A DNA stretch of 59,785 nucleotides from Clostridia bacterium. GTDB lineage: Bacteria > Bacillota > DTU086. The stretch lies in assembly GCA_012523575.1 (NCBI GenBank), contig JAAYIF010000056.1, positions 1-59,785 of the forward strand, written 5' to 3'. The notes beneath the pieces are model-generated. The model searched no databases. It was given only the letters and a program-made list of their open reading frames with translations, and was not told the origin of the DNA. Below, piece after piece: positions 30,054 to 40,288 of the stretch (its first letter is position 1; the number at the start of each line of letters is the position of its first letter). The translations under genes and the position numbers were made by a program.

Positions 30054-30088
30054 AAATTGTAAAAATAATTGGGGAAGGAGCGAGGGAT

Positions 30089-30301
30089 TTGTTCAGCAGC
30101 AGATTTTGGAACGGTTTGTTAGCCGGTAGTGTATTGGGGATAATTATGGTAATGTTTTTTAGTCCAAGAATAAGAAGAAAGGCCTTATCTACCGCTGACC
30201 CTGTGGTTAGAAGAATGGTTGGGGGTTCCGGGATGCTAAGGCGTAATGCAAGAAGGGCAGTATTAGGTATGCGTGAGGGGATTGGCACCATAGTAAAGTA
30301 A
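30089..30301 (+). CDS. Small membrane protein, YtxH-like
   Basis: A 70-residue protein with one N-terminal membrane helix (about 8-25, GLLAGSVLGIIMVMFFS) followed by a strongly basic tail (RIRRKAL, LRRNARRAV). The layout resembles YtxH-type general-stress proteins, but the match is only structural. The start is TTG 30089 with GGAGCGAGGGA upstream. The stop is followed 36 nt later by the AI-2E-family gene. Confidence 0.65.
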   Translation: MFSSRFWNGLLAGSVLGIIMVMFFSPRIRRKALSTADPVVRRMVGGSGMLRRNARRAVLGMREGIGTIVK

Positions 30302-30336
30302 GGAGGTAGAAAAAAACTTTTTCGGAAGTGTTAAAA

Positions 30337-31374
30337 ATGAAAATAAATTTTAATTCAAGGGTTTTAAAGTTTGTTCTAGCCGGATTGATTTTCCTGCTGG
30401 GACTTTACTTTTTATTTTTGGTTAGGGGAATTTTTCTTCCCTTTATTTTTGCCGTCATTTTAGCTTACATATTAAATCCCATCGTTGTAATTATAGAACA
30501 GTATCTTAATGTTTCCAGATTAATAGCCATATTAATGATTTATGCAGCAGGGTTAATTTTAGTGCTGCTTCTTTTTTTCTACGGAATTCCTTTAATTACC
30601 CAAGAGCTAAATACTCTAGCAGATATGATACCGGTCTTAATGGTTGAAATTCAGGGTTATGCCCAAAAGCTTTATAATAATTTCCAAGGCATTGCCGTTT
30701 CCGATGGGATAAGGCAGGTTATTGATGAAGGAATAAGGAATGTAGAGGAAATTATAATAAGGGGAATTAGGCAGCTGATAAATGCCATATTAAGTATATT
30801 TTCCGGTATTTTAAGCATTGTTCTTGCGCCGATAATGGCCTTTTACCTTTTAAAGGATTGGCAGGTATTGGGGGAAAAAATACAGCTGATTTTCCCGGTT
30901 CAAATTAGGGAAGAGGTTATTTCTTTATGGAGCGAAATTGATAGGGTTCTATTAGGTTTTATTAAGGGACATTTAATCGTTGCGGCTTTTGTGGGGATTA
31001 TGACTGCTTTGGGATTAACATTAATAGGAATGGATTATGTTCTACTTTTAAGTATAATTGCAGGCATTGGCGAAATCATTCCTTATTTTGGTCCCATTAT
31101 AGGTTCCATTCCTACATTAATCCTTGCATTATTAAAATCAAAGCTTACGGCTCTTTATGTGCTAATATTAATAATTATTATTCAACAGATTGAAAATAAT
31201 GTTCTATCCCCTACCATATTAGGTGAAAGTGTGGGTCTCCATCCCATTGTAGTTATTTTTGCCCTGTTAGCCGGGGGCAAAATTTTCGGTTTAGTGGGTA
31301 TGTTGCTCGCTGTTCCCACTGCCGCCGTGTTAAGAATTATTTTTATATATGTTTTTTCAAAGTTAACAGCTTAA
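30337..31374 (+). CDS. AI-2E-family transporter
   Basis: A 345-residue membrane protein with about eight predicted helices. It has an N-terminal pair (from 8), an extracytoplasmic helical region (about 95-150), and a C-terminal core with EIIPYFGPIIGSIP and ILGESVGLHPIVVIFALLAGG, both typical of this family. Members have been linked to export of autoinducer-2, sodium/proton exchange, or other solutes, so the substrate is open. ATG 30337 follows GGAAGTG. The TAA stop directly abuts the -35 box of the alaS promoter. Confidence 0.88.
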   Translation: MKINFNSRVLKFVLAGLIFLLGLYFLFLVRGIFLPFIFAVILAYILNPIVVIIEQYLNVSRLIAILMIYAAGLILVLLLFFYGIPLITQELNTLADMIPVLMVEIQGYAQKLYNNFQGIAVSDGIRQVIDEGIRNVEEIIIRGIRQLINAILSIFSGILSIVLAPIMAFYLLKDWQVLGEKIQLIFPVQIREEVISLWSEIDRVLLGFIKGHLIVAAFVGIMTALGLTLIGMDYVLLLSIIAGIGEIIPYFGPIIGSIPTLILALLKSKLTALYVLILIIIIQQIENNVLSPTILGESVGLHPIVVIFALLAGGKIFGLVGMLLAVPTAAVLRIIFIYVFSKLTA

Positions 31375-31404
31375 TTGACAAGGTTTTAAAATTTACAGTA
31401 TAAT
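31375..31404 (+). promoter_or_regulatory. Sigma-A promoter of alaS
   Basis: Perfect consensus -35 TTGACA (31375-31380) and -10 TATAAT (31399-31404) with an 18-bp spacer. The start should be near 31411, giving a leader of about 120 nt. Confidence 0.88.
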
Positions 31405-31410
31405 GAAGGA

Positions 31411-31507
31411 AAAATTGGAGCATTTAAGTTTTGTCAGTAAAGGAAGCTGACATCAAGGGAACACCTCGTCCCTGATGCTCAAGGTATCAGCGACGGGGTT
31501 TTATTTT
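31411..31507 (+). promoter_or_regulatory. Structured attenuator leader of alaS
   Basis: GAGC (31418-31421) pairs with GCTC (31477-31480) around two hairpins: GTCAG/CTGAC (31433/31447) and ATCA(a)GGGA/TCCCTGAT (31452/31469). This gives a three-way junction. The alternative fold pairs CCTCGTC (31464-31470) with GACGGGG (31492-31498), plus CTGAT/ATCAG inside, followed by TTTTATTTT, which is a good intrinsic terminator. The two folds share bases 31469-31476, so they exclude each other. The T-box consensus is not present, and the leader is too short for a standard T-box. Confidence 0.68.
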
Positions 31508-31520
31508 GAATAAGGGGTGA

Positions 31521-34181
<2,661 letters not shown>

Positions 34182-34208
34182 AATTCATAAAATAGATAGA
34201 GGAAATGG

Positions 34209-34259
34209 GCTGTAGTGGGCGAATAAATCCCACAAGCAGCAAAAAATGGGGGTGCACCC
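34209..34259 (+). promoter_or_regulatory. Structured leader overlapping the ireB ribosome site
   Basis: GCTG(34209)..GTGGG pairs with CCCAC..CAGC (to 34240), a two-part hairpin with loop CGAATAAAT. It is followed by the palindrome GGGTGCACCC (34250-34259), which contains most of the GGGGG ribosome site just before the TTG start at 34262. This may restrict ireB translation. The role is inferred only from pairing. Confidence 0.45.
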
Positions 34260-34261
34260 GT

Positions 34262-34519
34262 TTGAGAGATAATTTTGATGATACTATGCATTTCAAAAAA
34301 GAAAAAGAAGAACATATGGATCCCAGGGAAATATTATTATATGTATATGAAGCGCTGGAAGAAAAAGGTTATAATGCCATTAATCAGCTGATTGGTTATC
34401 TTTTATCCGGGGATCCGGCTTATATTACCAGCCATAAGGGTGCTAGGAATATGATTCGCGGTCTTGAACGGGATGAGCTTCTGGAAGAATTATTAAGATT
34501 TTATCTTAAAAACAATTGA
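34262..34519 (+). CDS. ireB: IreB/YrzL family regulatory protein (UPF0297)
   Basis: An 85-residue protein of the IreB family (YrzL in Bacillus). Its conserved body is [56 protein letters not shown]. In Enterococcus IreB is a phosphorylation target of the PASTA kinase IreK; in this position beside alaS and ruvX it is near-universal in Firmicutes. TTG 34262 gives the family-typical length, although the frame stays open back to 34205. N-terminal DDTMHF is conserved and holds the likely phosphorylatable Thr. Confidence 0.88.
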   Translation: MRDNFDDTMHFKKEKEEHMDPREILLYVYEALEEKGYNAINQLIGYLLSGDPAYITSHKGARNMIRGLERDELLEELLRFYLKNN

Positions 34520-34551
34520 CGATTAAATTAAGTATTGTGGGGTATGAATAG

Positions 34552-35505
34552 TTGCATTACATTATTTTGGGCAATACGGGGCTTAAAGTTTCAAGAATCT
34601 GCTTTGGGGCATTAACCATAGGGCCAAATCAGCGCAATTTGTCTTTAGAAGAAGGAAGTAAGGTTATAATTAAAGCCCTGGAAATGGGGATAAATTTCAT
34701 TGATACAGCCAAAACCTACGGTACTTACCCTTATATTGCCAGGGCATTGGCAGCGGTAGGTGGCAGAGGAAATATTGTTTTAGCAAGCAAGTCCCATGCT
34801 TATACCGAAGCCCAAATGAAAAAGGATCTCTTTGAATGCCTTAAGTCCTTGAAAATATCGGAAATTGATATTTTTTTGCTCCATGAACAGCAGAACAGAT
34901 ATACATTAAAAGGACATAGGCCTGCACTGGAGTTTTTGCTTAAAGCAAAGGAAAAGGGTTATGTGAGGGCTGTGGGAATTTCCAGTCATACTGTAGAAGC
35001 TGTAAGCATTGCTGCGGAAATGCCTGAAATTGATGTAATCCATCCCCTTATTAATATAAAGGGAATAGGAATTTGCGATGGAACAAGGGATGAAATGTTA
35101 CTGGCCATTAAGAAAGCTTACGATAACGGGAAGGGAATTTATGCCATGAAGCCCTTTGGCGGAGGGCATCTTATTCCCAATGCCCGGGAAGCCCTTCAAT
35201 GGGTGTTGGGTCAATCCTGCATACATTCAGTAGCCGTAGGGATGCAGTCAGAAGATGAGGTTAAGGTTAATGTCATATGGGCTTCAGGGGAAGATGTTGA
35301 TGAAGATGTGCTGGCCCGACTCAAGACGAAGAAAAGGCGCATAACCGTTGCAGACTGGTGTTTGGGCTGCGGTAGGTGCGTGGAGCGTTGTACCAGTGGG
35401 GCTGTTGAAATTATTAATCAAAAGGCTTGTATATCCGAGGTAAAGTGTATTCTCTGCAGTTACTGTGCCATGGTATGTCCTGAATTTTGTATAAAGATTT
35501 TCTGA
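34552..35505 (+). CDS. Aldo/keto reductase fused to a 4Fe-4S ferredoxin domain
   Basis: A 317-residue protein. Residues 1-255 form an aldo/keto-reductase barrel: LGNTGLKVSRICFG, FIDTAKTYG with the catalytic Asp/Tyr, SKSHA with the Lys, and LLHEQQ. The C-terminal 45 residues hold two Cys clusters, CLGCGRCVERC and CILCSYCAMVC, which should bind two [4Fe-4S] clusters. Such fusions are common in anaerobes and suggest electrons delivered from a ferredoxin-like donor rather than NADPH only. The start is TTG 34552. It interrupts the usual ireB-ruvX adjacency. Substrate unknown. Confidence 0.88.
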   Translation: MHYIILGNTGLKVSRICFGALTIGPNQRNLSLEEGSKVIIKALEMGINFIDTAKTYGTYPYIARALAAVGGRGNIVLASKSHAYTEAQMKKDLFECLKSLKISEIDIFLLHEQQNRYTLKGHRPALEFLLKAKEKGYVRAVGISSHTVEAVSIAAEMPEIDVIHPLINIKGIGICDGTRDEMLLAIKKAYDNGKGIYAMKPFGGGHLIPNAREALQWVLGQSCIHSVAVGMQSEDEVKVNVIWASGEDVDEDVLARLKTKKRRITVADWCLGCGRCVERCTSGAVEIINQKACISEVKCILCSYCAMVCPEFCIKIF

Positions 35506-35520
35506 GGGGTTTACAATAAA

Positions 35521-35937
35521 TTGCGAATACTATGCCTTGATATCGGAGACAAATACATAGGGGTAGCGGTAAGCGACGCTTTAGGCATAACTGCCCAGGG
35601 TGTCGGAACTTTAAAGCGAAGGGATAATATTGACGAAGATATTTTAGAAATAATAAAAATGGTGCAGAAATTCAATGCTGAAAAAATTGTTGTTGGGTTG
35701 CCCAAAAATATGAACGGAAGTCTGGGGCCCCAGGGAAAAAAGGTTTTGGAATTTATTGATAATTTGAAAGAAAAAATAGACATTCCCGTGATTAAGTGGG
35801 ATGAGAGGCTGTCCACAAAGTCCGCCGAAAAAACTCTTTTGGAAGGTAATGTAAGCAGAAAGAAAAGAAAAAAGGTAATTGACAAAGTAGCTGCTGTTTT
35901 TATTTTGCAAAATTATTTAGATTTTTTAAGAAGTTGA
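35521..35937 (+). CDS. ruvX: YqgF/RuvX family (pre-16S rRNA nuclease)
   Basis: A 138-residue RNase H-fold protein. MRILCLDIGDKYIGVAVSD holds the first catalytic Asp, VVGLPKNMNGSLG follows, and WDERLSTKSAEKTL and IDKVAAVFILQNYL carry the remaining acidic residues. The family matures 16S rRNA 5' ends. The TTG start lies after GAGGGGTTTACAATAAA. It follows the AKR gene by 15 nt. Confidence 0.94.
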   Translation: MRILCLDIGDKYIGVAVSDALGITAQGVGTLKRRDNIDEDILEIIKMVQKFNAEKIVVGLPKNMNGSLGPQGKKVLEFIDNLKEKIDIPVIKWDERLSTKSAEKTLLEGNVSRKKRKKVIDKVAAVFILQNYLDFLRS

Positions 35938-35981
35938 TGAAATTTTTAATGATTTAAATATATTAAGAAAGGAGTAAACAT

Positions 35982-36275
35982 ATGGTAGACGAGGAAAGCA
36001 GAATGGAAGAGGAAAATTTAATTGTTCTTACTGATGAAGAGGGAAATGAACATGAGTTTGAGGTTTTAGATATTTTAGAAATTGATAACAGTGAATATGC
36101 AATCCTCCTTCCCTTGGAGGATAATGACGAAGAAGAAGCTATAATTCTCAGGATCGATATAGATGAAAATGGAGAGGAAATATTGTATGAAATTGAAGAT
36201 GATGATGAATGGGAAATGGTAGCCGAAACGTGGCAGAAGGTTGTGACAGCAGGTAAAAACGGAGAGGCTTTCTAA
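35982..36275 (+). CDS. DUF1292 family protein (YrzB-like)
   Basis: A 97-residue, strongly acidic protein of the DUF1292 family. Core blocks are LTDEEGNEHEFEVLDILEIDNSEYAILLP and AIILRIDIDENGEEILYEIEDDDEWEMV. No function is established. It is the last member of the conserved alaS-ireB-ruvX-DUF1292 group, with AAAGGAG before ATG 35982. A strong terminator follows. Confidence 0.9.
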   Translation: MVDEESRMEEENLIVLTDEEGNEHEFEVLDILEIDNSEYAILLPLEDNDEEEAIILRIDIDENGEEILYEIEDDDEWEMVAETWQKVVTAGKNGEAF

Positions 36276-36310
36276 TAAGGGGTTATTATCGGTATAAGGG
36301 ATTAAAGATT

Positions 36311-36351
36311 GAGCAGAACTTCGCAAAAAACGGGGTTCTGCTCTTTTTTAT
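36311..36351 (+). terminator. Intrinsic terminator of the alaS operon
   Basis: GAGCAGAAC (36311-36319) pairs with GTTCTGCTC (36335-36343), followed by TTTTTTATT. Confidence 0.9.
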
Positions 36352-36383
36352 TAGCGAAGACAAATCATCTTGGTAATATTCTT

Positions 36384-36483
36384 TGGGTATCTGTTGCGGT
36401 TTTTCACTCCGGAACTCATACTGCAAGTTGTAGGATTGTGAATTATAGCCCTTGATAAGGACACAAAATATAACAGATACCCA
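36384..36483 (+). repeat. Dispersed structured repeat, short variant (copy C)
   Basis: A 100-bp element closed by the perfect 12-bp inverted repeat TGGGTATCTGTT/AACAGATACCCA. Its left 40 bases align with the 48012 copy: GGGT.TCTG.TGCGGTTTT, then GGAACTCA. The middle blocks of the long copies are missing. It ends 10 nt before the vanW ribosome site and so forms part of that gene's leader region. Confidence 0.68.
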
Positions 36484-36508
36484 TGCCTTTTACGAGGAGG
36501 AAAAATTT

Positions 36509-37852
36509 TTGGGAAAGCGGAAATGGTGGGCAATAACAGCAGTTTTTGTATGCATAATTATTGGTTTGGTTTTGCTTTATAATTTGAAACTGCAGCAGAA
36601 TGAAAAAATCATTGGAAATATATCCATTGAAGGAATTCAAGTGTGCGGAATGAGCAAAGAGGAGGCTGCCCTTAAGCTTCGTTCCAAAGGGGAGGAAATT
36701 TTAAAAAAGAAAGTAATTTTTAAATGCTTGGATAGGGAATTTTCAGCTTCCTTTTCAGAAGCGGGAGTTGAGGTTGATGTCAGTGGTGCTTTGGAGCAAG
36801 CTCTTCAATGGGGTAAAAAAAACAATACTTTACTGTTAAATAACAAAAAGGAATATTCATTAAAGATACCGCTTAGGCTTAACGAAAAAACTGCCCGTGG
36901 GTATTTTGAGAAAATCGCTGCCGAAGTCAATCGCAGTCCTGTGGAAGCCAAATATATTATAAAAAATGGAAAATATTCGATAATCCCTTCCACTTTAGGC
37001 CAAAGGATTGATATTGAAGCTACCATGGAGGGGTTTTGCAGAATCCTTAACACAAAATATACATCTGGTAGTATTTTAACGGTGCCCATTGTGGTTAGAA
37101 CCGTTGAACCTAAAGTGAAAACCGAGGATTTAACGAAAAGAAAAATAAATGTTCTTAGGGGGACATTTACCACTGAATTTAATGAAAAGCTTTCCACCCG
37201 CGTTAAAAATATAGCTGCTGCTGCGGAAGCCATAAACGGAAAGGTTATTCCCCCAGGAAGTACTTTTTCCTTTAATGACACGGTGGGTCCTAGAACGGAA
37301 GAAAATGGTTACGAAGAAGCTTTGGTTATTATTGAAAATGAGTTTGTGGCGGGTATCGGAGGGGGTGTTTGCCAGGTTTCTACTACCCTTTACAATGCTG
37401 CCTTAAAGGCCAATCTTGGCATAGAGGAAAGGTTTAGACATTCAAAGTTAATAAATTATGCGCCCCCGGGGCTTGACGCAGCTGTTGCTTACGGTTTACT
37501 TGATTTAAAATTGTCCAACAAATCAGAGAACTTCATGGTCATAAATGCCCAGGTAAATAATAACAGTATAACAATAAATATTTTTGGAGAGGCAGGTATA
37601 TGGCCCAAAGTTGAAATAAAGCATTATATAGAAAAAACCATACAGCCCGAAAGGATTTATAAATACGATCCGGAAATAGAGGAAGGGAAAGAATTTGTTG
37701 AACAAGAAGGAAAAGTTGGATATATTACAAGGGTAGAAAGGATTTGTACTTTGGGAGAAAAAATTATATCCCATGAAATTATTTCTGAAGATAAATATCC
37801 CGCTGAACCCGAAATAATCTTAAAAGGTATTAAGAAGAAAAAGTCAAACTAA
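36509..37852 (+). CDS. VanW-family envelope protein with G5-like C-terminus
   Basis: About 447 residues. An N-terminal membrane helix (about 6-25) is followed by a YoaR/PG-binding-4-like domain (about 45-210) and the VanW domain (about 225-370: PPGSTFSFNDTVGPRT, FVAGIGGGVCQVSTTLYNAAL). The C-terminal segment has PEIEEGKEFVEQEGKVGYI, typical of G5 domains. This class is anchored outside the membrane and probably contacts peptidoglycan; despite the name it does not imply vancomycin resistance. TTG 36509 is chosen, 8 nt after GAGGAGG. It is followed by mltG, a U32 peptidase and a PBP. Confidence 0.88.
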   Translation: MGKRKWWAITAVFVCIIIGLVLLYNLKLQQNEKIIGNISIEGIQVCGMSKEEAALKLRSKGEEILKKKVIFKCLDREFSASFSEAGVEVDVSGALEQALQWGKKNNTLLLNNKKEYSLKIPLRLNEKTARGYFEKIAAEVNRSPVEAKYIIKNGKYSIIPSTLGQRIDIEATMEGFCRILNTKYTSGSILTVPIVVRTVEPKVKTEDLTKRKINVLRGTFTTEFNEKLSTRVKNIAAAAEAINGKVIPPGSTFSFNDTVGPRTEENGYEEALVIIENEFVAGIGGGVCQVSTTLYNAALKANLGIEERFRHSKLINYAPPGLDAAVAYGLLDLKLSNKSENFMVINAQVNNNSITINIFGEAGIWPKVEIKHYIEKTIQPERIYKYDPEIEEGKEFVEQEGKVGYITRVERICTLGEKIISHEIISEDKYPAEPEIILKGIKKKKSN

Positions 37853-37905
37853 AATACTTATGAATACTTATGAAACTTAATTATTTTATTTGAGGAGCAT
37901 AATGA

Positions 37906-38970
37906 ATGTTGTTTCCTTCTGTAAAAAATATTAAAAACAGACTGATTGAGTCTAAAACCCTTGGGAAGCTTAATTTTTTGCTTAAAAACAGGATAGGGCG
38001 TATTAAGGTTTTAGTGCTTGCATTTTCCTTATTGTTTTCAGTATATATTTTATCTCCCGTTACCCTTAAAGAAAGTGTAACTCTTACCATTTCACCGAAG
38101 ACAACAACCTCTGAAATTGCAGAACTTCTAAAGGAAAAAGGGGTAATTCGTAGTGCAACCCTATTTAAAATCTATGCGGTTCTGTCTAATATTGATGAAA
38201 AATTAAAAGCAGGCACATATGTATTTGAAGGAGCCCAAACAGTTTCAAAGGTAGCCGCTGAATTACAGAAAGGTTCTACCAAATTGATTACCTTTACTGT
38301 ACCCGAGGGCTATACCCTGGAGCAAATTGCCCAATTATTATCGGATAAAGGACATATAAAAAAAGAGGATTTTTTTAAAGCAATGGAAGAAACAAAATTT
38401 AAATTTCCATATATAGATGAGCTACCAGCAGGGGAAAAGAGCTTAGAAGGCTTTCTGTTCCCAGATACGTATAAAATCCCGGAATATTACAGTGCTGAGG
38501 ATATTATACAAATGATGCTAAACAGATTTGTTGAGGTTTACAGTCCACAATATGAGAAAAGGGCCCGTGAATTGGGAATCAGTACTTTAGAGATAATAAC
38601 CCTTGCTTCCATAATAGAAAGGGAAGCCCAGAAACCGGAAGAGAGGCCCATTATTGCGGCAGTATTTCACAACCGTCTAAATAAAGGTATGAAGCTGGAG
38701 TCCTGTGCAACTGTTCAGTATGCCCTGGGGGAAGTAAAGCCCATTTTAACATTGGAAGATCTCAAGGTTCAATCGCCATATAACACATATATCAATGAGG
38801 GGCTTCCTCCCGGTCCCATATGTTCTCCGGGAGAGGCTTCCATAAAAGCTGCCCTTTATCCGGCTGATGTGCCCTATTATTATTTTGTAGCAAAAAAAGA
38901 TCGCTCCCATGTTTTTAGCAGAACCTATGAGGAACATTTAAAAGCTAAGGAAGATAACCGGTCTTCATAA
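37906..38970 (+). CDS. mltG: Endolytic transglycosylase MltG
   Basis: A 354-residue YceG-like protein that cuts nascent glycan strands and sets their length. It has one membrane helix (about 33-54), a LysM-like region with VPEGYTLEQIAQLLSDKG, and the catalytic glutamate in ASIIEREAQKPEER (near 239). NTYINEGLPPGPICSPG is the family signature. ATG 37906 follows GAGGAG by 8 nt. In Firmicutes mltG often follows ruvX/DUF1292; here vanW and repeat C intervene. Confidence 0.95.
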   Translation: MLFPSVKNIKNRLIESKTLGKLNFLLKNRIGRIKVLVLAFSLLFSVYILSPVTLKESVTLTISPKTTTSEIAELLKEKGVIRSATLFKIYAVLSNIDEKLKAGTYVFEGAQTVSKVAAELQKGSTKLITFTVPEGYTLEQIAQLLSDKGHIKKEDFFKAMEETKFKFPYIDELPAGEKSLEGFLFPDTYKIPEYYSAEDIIQMMLNRFVEVYSPQYEKRARELGISTLEIITLASIIEREAQKPEERPIIAAVFHNRLNKGMKLESCATVQYALGEVKPILTLEDLKVQSPYNTYINEGLPPGPICSPGEASIKAALYPADVPYYYFVAKKDRSHVFSRTYEEHLKAKEDNRSS

Positions 38971-39007
38971 TAACGCACAATAATTCATTAAAAGACAGGT
39001 GATATTA

Positions 39008-40231
39008 TTGAAAAAACCGGAAATTCTTGCTCCTGCGGGCAATTTTGAGAAGTTAAAAACAGCGGTTTTGTACGGAGCAGATGCTGTTTACGTTGGAGGA
39101 AAGGAATACGGTTTGAGGGCAGGAGCTGAAAATTTCACTTTTGAAGAATTAAAGGAAGGGATTGATTTTGCCCATAACAGGGGCTGTAAGGTTTATATTA
39201 CGGCAAATATTTATGCCCACAATAAGGATTTGGACGGAATAAGAATTTATTTTAAGAAACTTAAAGAATTAAATATAGACGGACTCATCGTATCCGACCC
39301 CGGAGTTGCTTTAATAGCAATGGAAAATGATCCCTCCATTCCCCTTCATTTGAGCACCCAGGCGAACTGCACCAACTGGGCCAGTGCGCTTTTTTGGGAA
39401 AAAATAGGGTTTAAAAGAATTATTCTTGCCCGGGAGCTGGGCATTTCGGAAATAAAGGAGATACGCAAGAAAGTTTCCCTGGAGCTTGAAGTATTTGTGC
39501 ACGGTGCCGTTTGCGTTTCCTATTCCGGACGCTGCCTTTTAAGCAGCTTTCTTACCGGAAGGAGTGCTAACAGAGGCGACTGTTCCCATCCGTGCCGCTG
39601 GAAGTATTATTTAATGGAAGAGAAGAGGCCCGGTGAATATATGCCGGTTTTTGAGGATGACCGGGGTACGTATATTTTTAATGCCAATGATTTGTGCATG
39701 ATCGAACATATACCTGAACTTGTTGAAGCCGGAGTAGACTCCTTTAAAATAGAAGGAAGAATGAAAAGCTTGCATTATGTTGCGACGGTTGTGAAAGCAT
39801 ATAGGCAGGCTGTGGATAGTTATTTTGAAGATCCCGAAGGGTGGCAATGCAGAGAAGAATGGAAAGAAGAGTTAAATAAAGTCAGTCACAGGAAATATTC
39901 CACAGGCTTTTTTTTCGGCAAGCCCGATTCTAATGGTTATAACTATTCCGAGTCTGCATATTACAGGAGCTGCGAATTTGTTGGAAAAGTTTTAAAATAC
40001 GACCCTGATAAGGGTATGGCACTGGTGCAGCAGAAAAACAAATTTTCTGTAGGTGAAATGGTGGAGATAATAGGCCCCGTGGGGGACCCCATAAAAATAA
40101 AAATTACTGAGATGAAAAATGAAGAGGGGGAGCCCATTACTGAAGCCCCCCATCCTGAACAGCTGGTATATATTCCCGTTGATATACCCGTTGAGGAAAA
40201 TTATATTATTAGAAAACCCATAGCCGAATAA
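39008..40231 (+). CDS. Peptidase U32 family protein (RlhA/YhbU-like)
   Basis: A 407-residue U32-family protein. It begins KKPEILAPAGNFEKLKTAVLYGADAVYVGG. The U32 signature is EVFVHGAVCVSYSGRCLLSSFLTGRSANRGDCSHPCRW (residues about 165-200), whose Cys residues probably bind an iron-sulfur cluster. A C-terminal beta-barrel extension follows. Members act in RNA hydroxylation (RlhA, TrhP) or as collagenase-like proteases; the first role is likelier here. The TTG at 39008 follows CAGGTGA. Confidence 0.9.
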   Translation: MKKPEILAPAGNFEKLKTAVLYGADAVYVGGKEYGLRAGAENFTFEELKEGIDFAHNRGCKVYITANIYAHNKDLDGIRIYFKKLKELNIDGLIVSDPGVALIAMENDPSIPLHLSTQANCTNWASALFWEKIGFKRIILARELGISEIKEIRKKVSLELEVFVHGAVCVSYSGRCLLSSFLTGRSANRGDCSHPCRWKYYLMEEKRPGEYMPVFEDDRGTYIFNANDLCMIEHIPELVEAGVDSFKIEGRMKSLHYVATVVKAYRQAVDSYFEDPEGWQCREEWKEELNKVSHRKYSTGFFFGKPDSNGYNYSESAYYRSCEFVGKVLKYDPDKGMALVQQKNKFSVGEMVEIIGPVGDPIKIKITEMKNEEGEPITEAPHPEQLVYIPVDIPVEENYIIRKPIAE

Positions 40232-40288
40232 TATATTCCATTTTTGCCCAGGATATATAAAAACAAAACTGGGCAGGGATGGAAGGTA

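Noticed and set aside
31411..31507. Canonical T-box riboswitch for alaS
   Set aside because: The GGGTGGnACCGCG-type antiterminator sequence is missing and the leader is too short for a Stem I with a specifier loop.
34205..34261. N-terminal extension of the IreB-family protein
   Set aside because: The upstream codons lie in a strongly paired leader, the AGAGGA there is one base from the ATG, and family length matches the start at 34262.
36509..37852. Vancomycin-resistance determinant from the VanW domain
   Set aside because: No vanH, vanA or vanX-type genes are nearby, and VanW-domain envelope proteins are common in spore-forming Clostridia without resistance.
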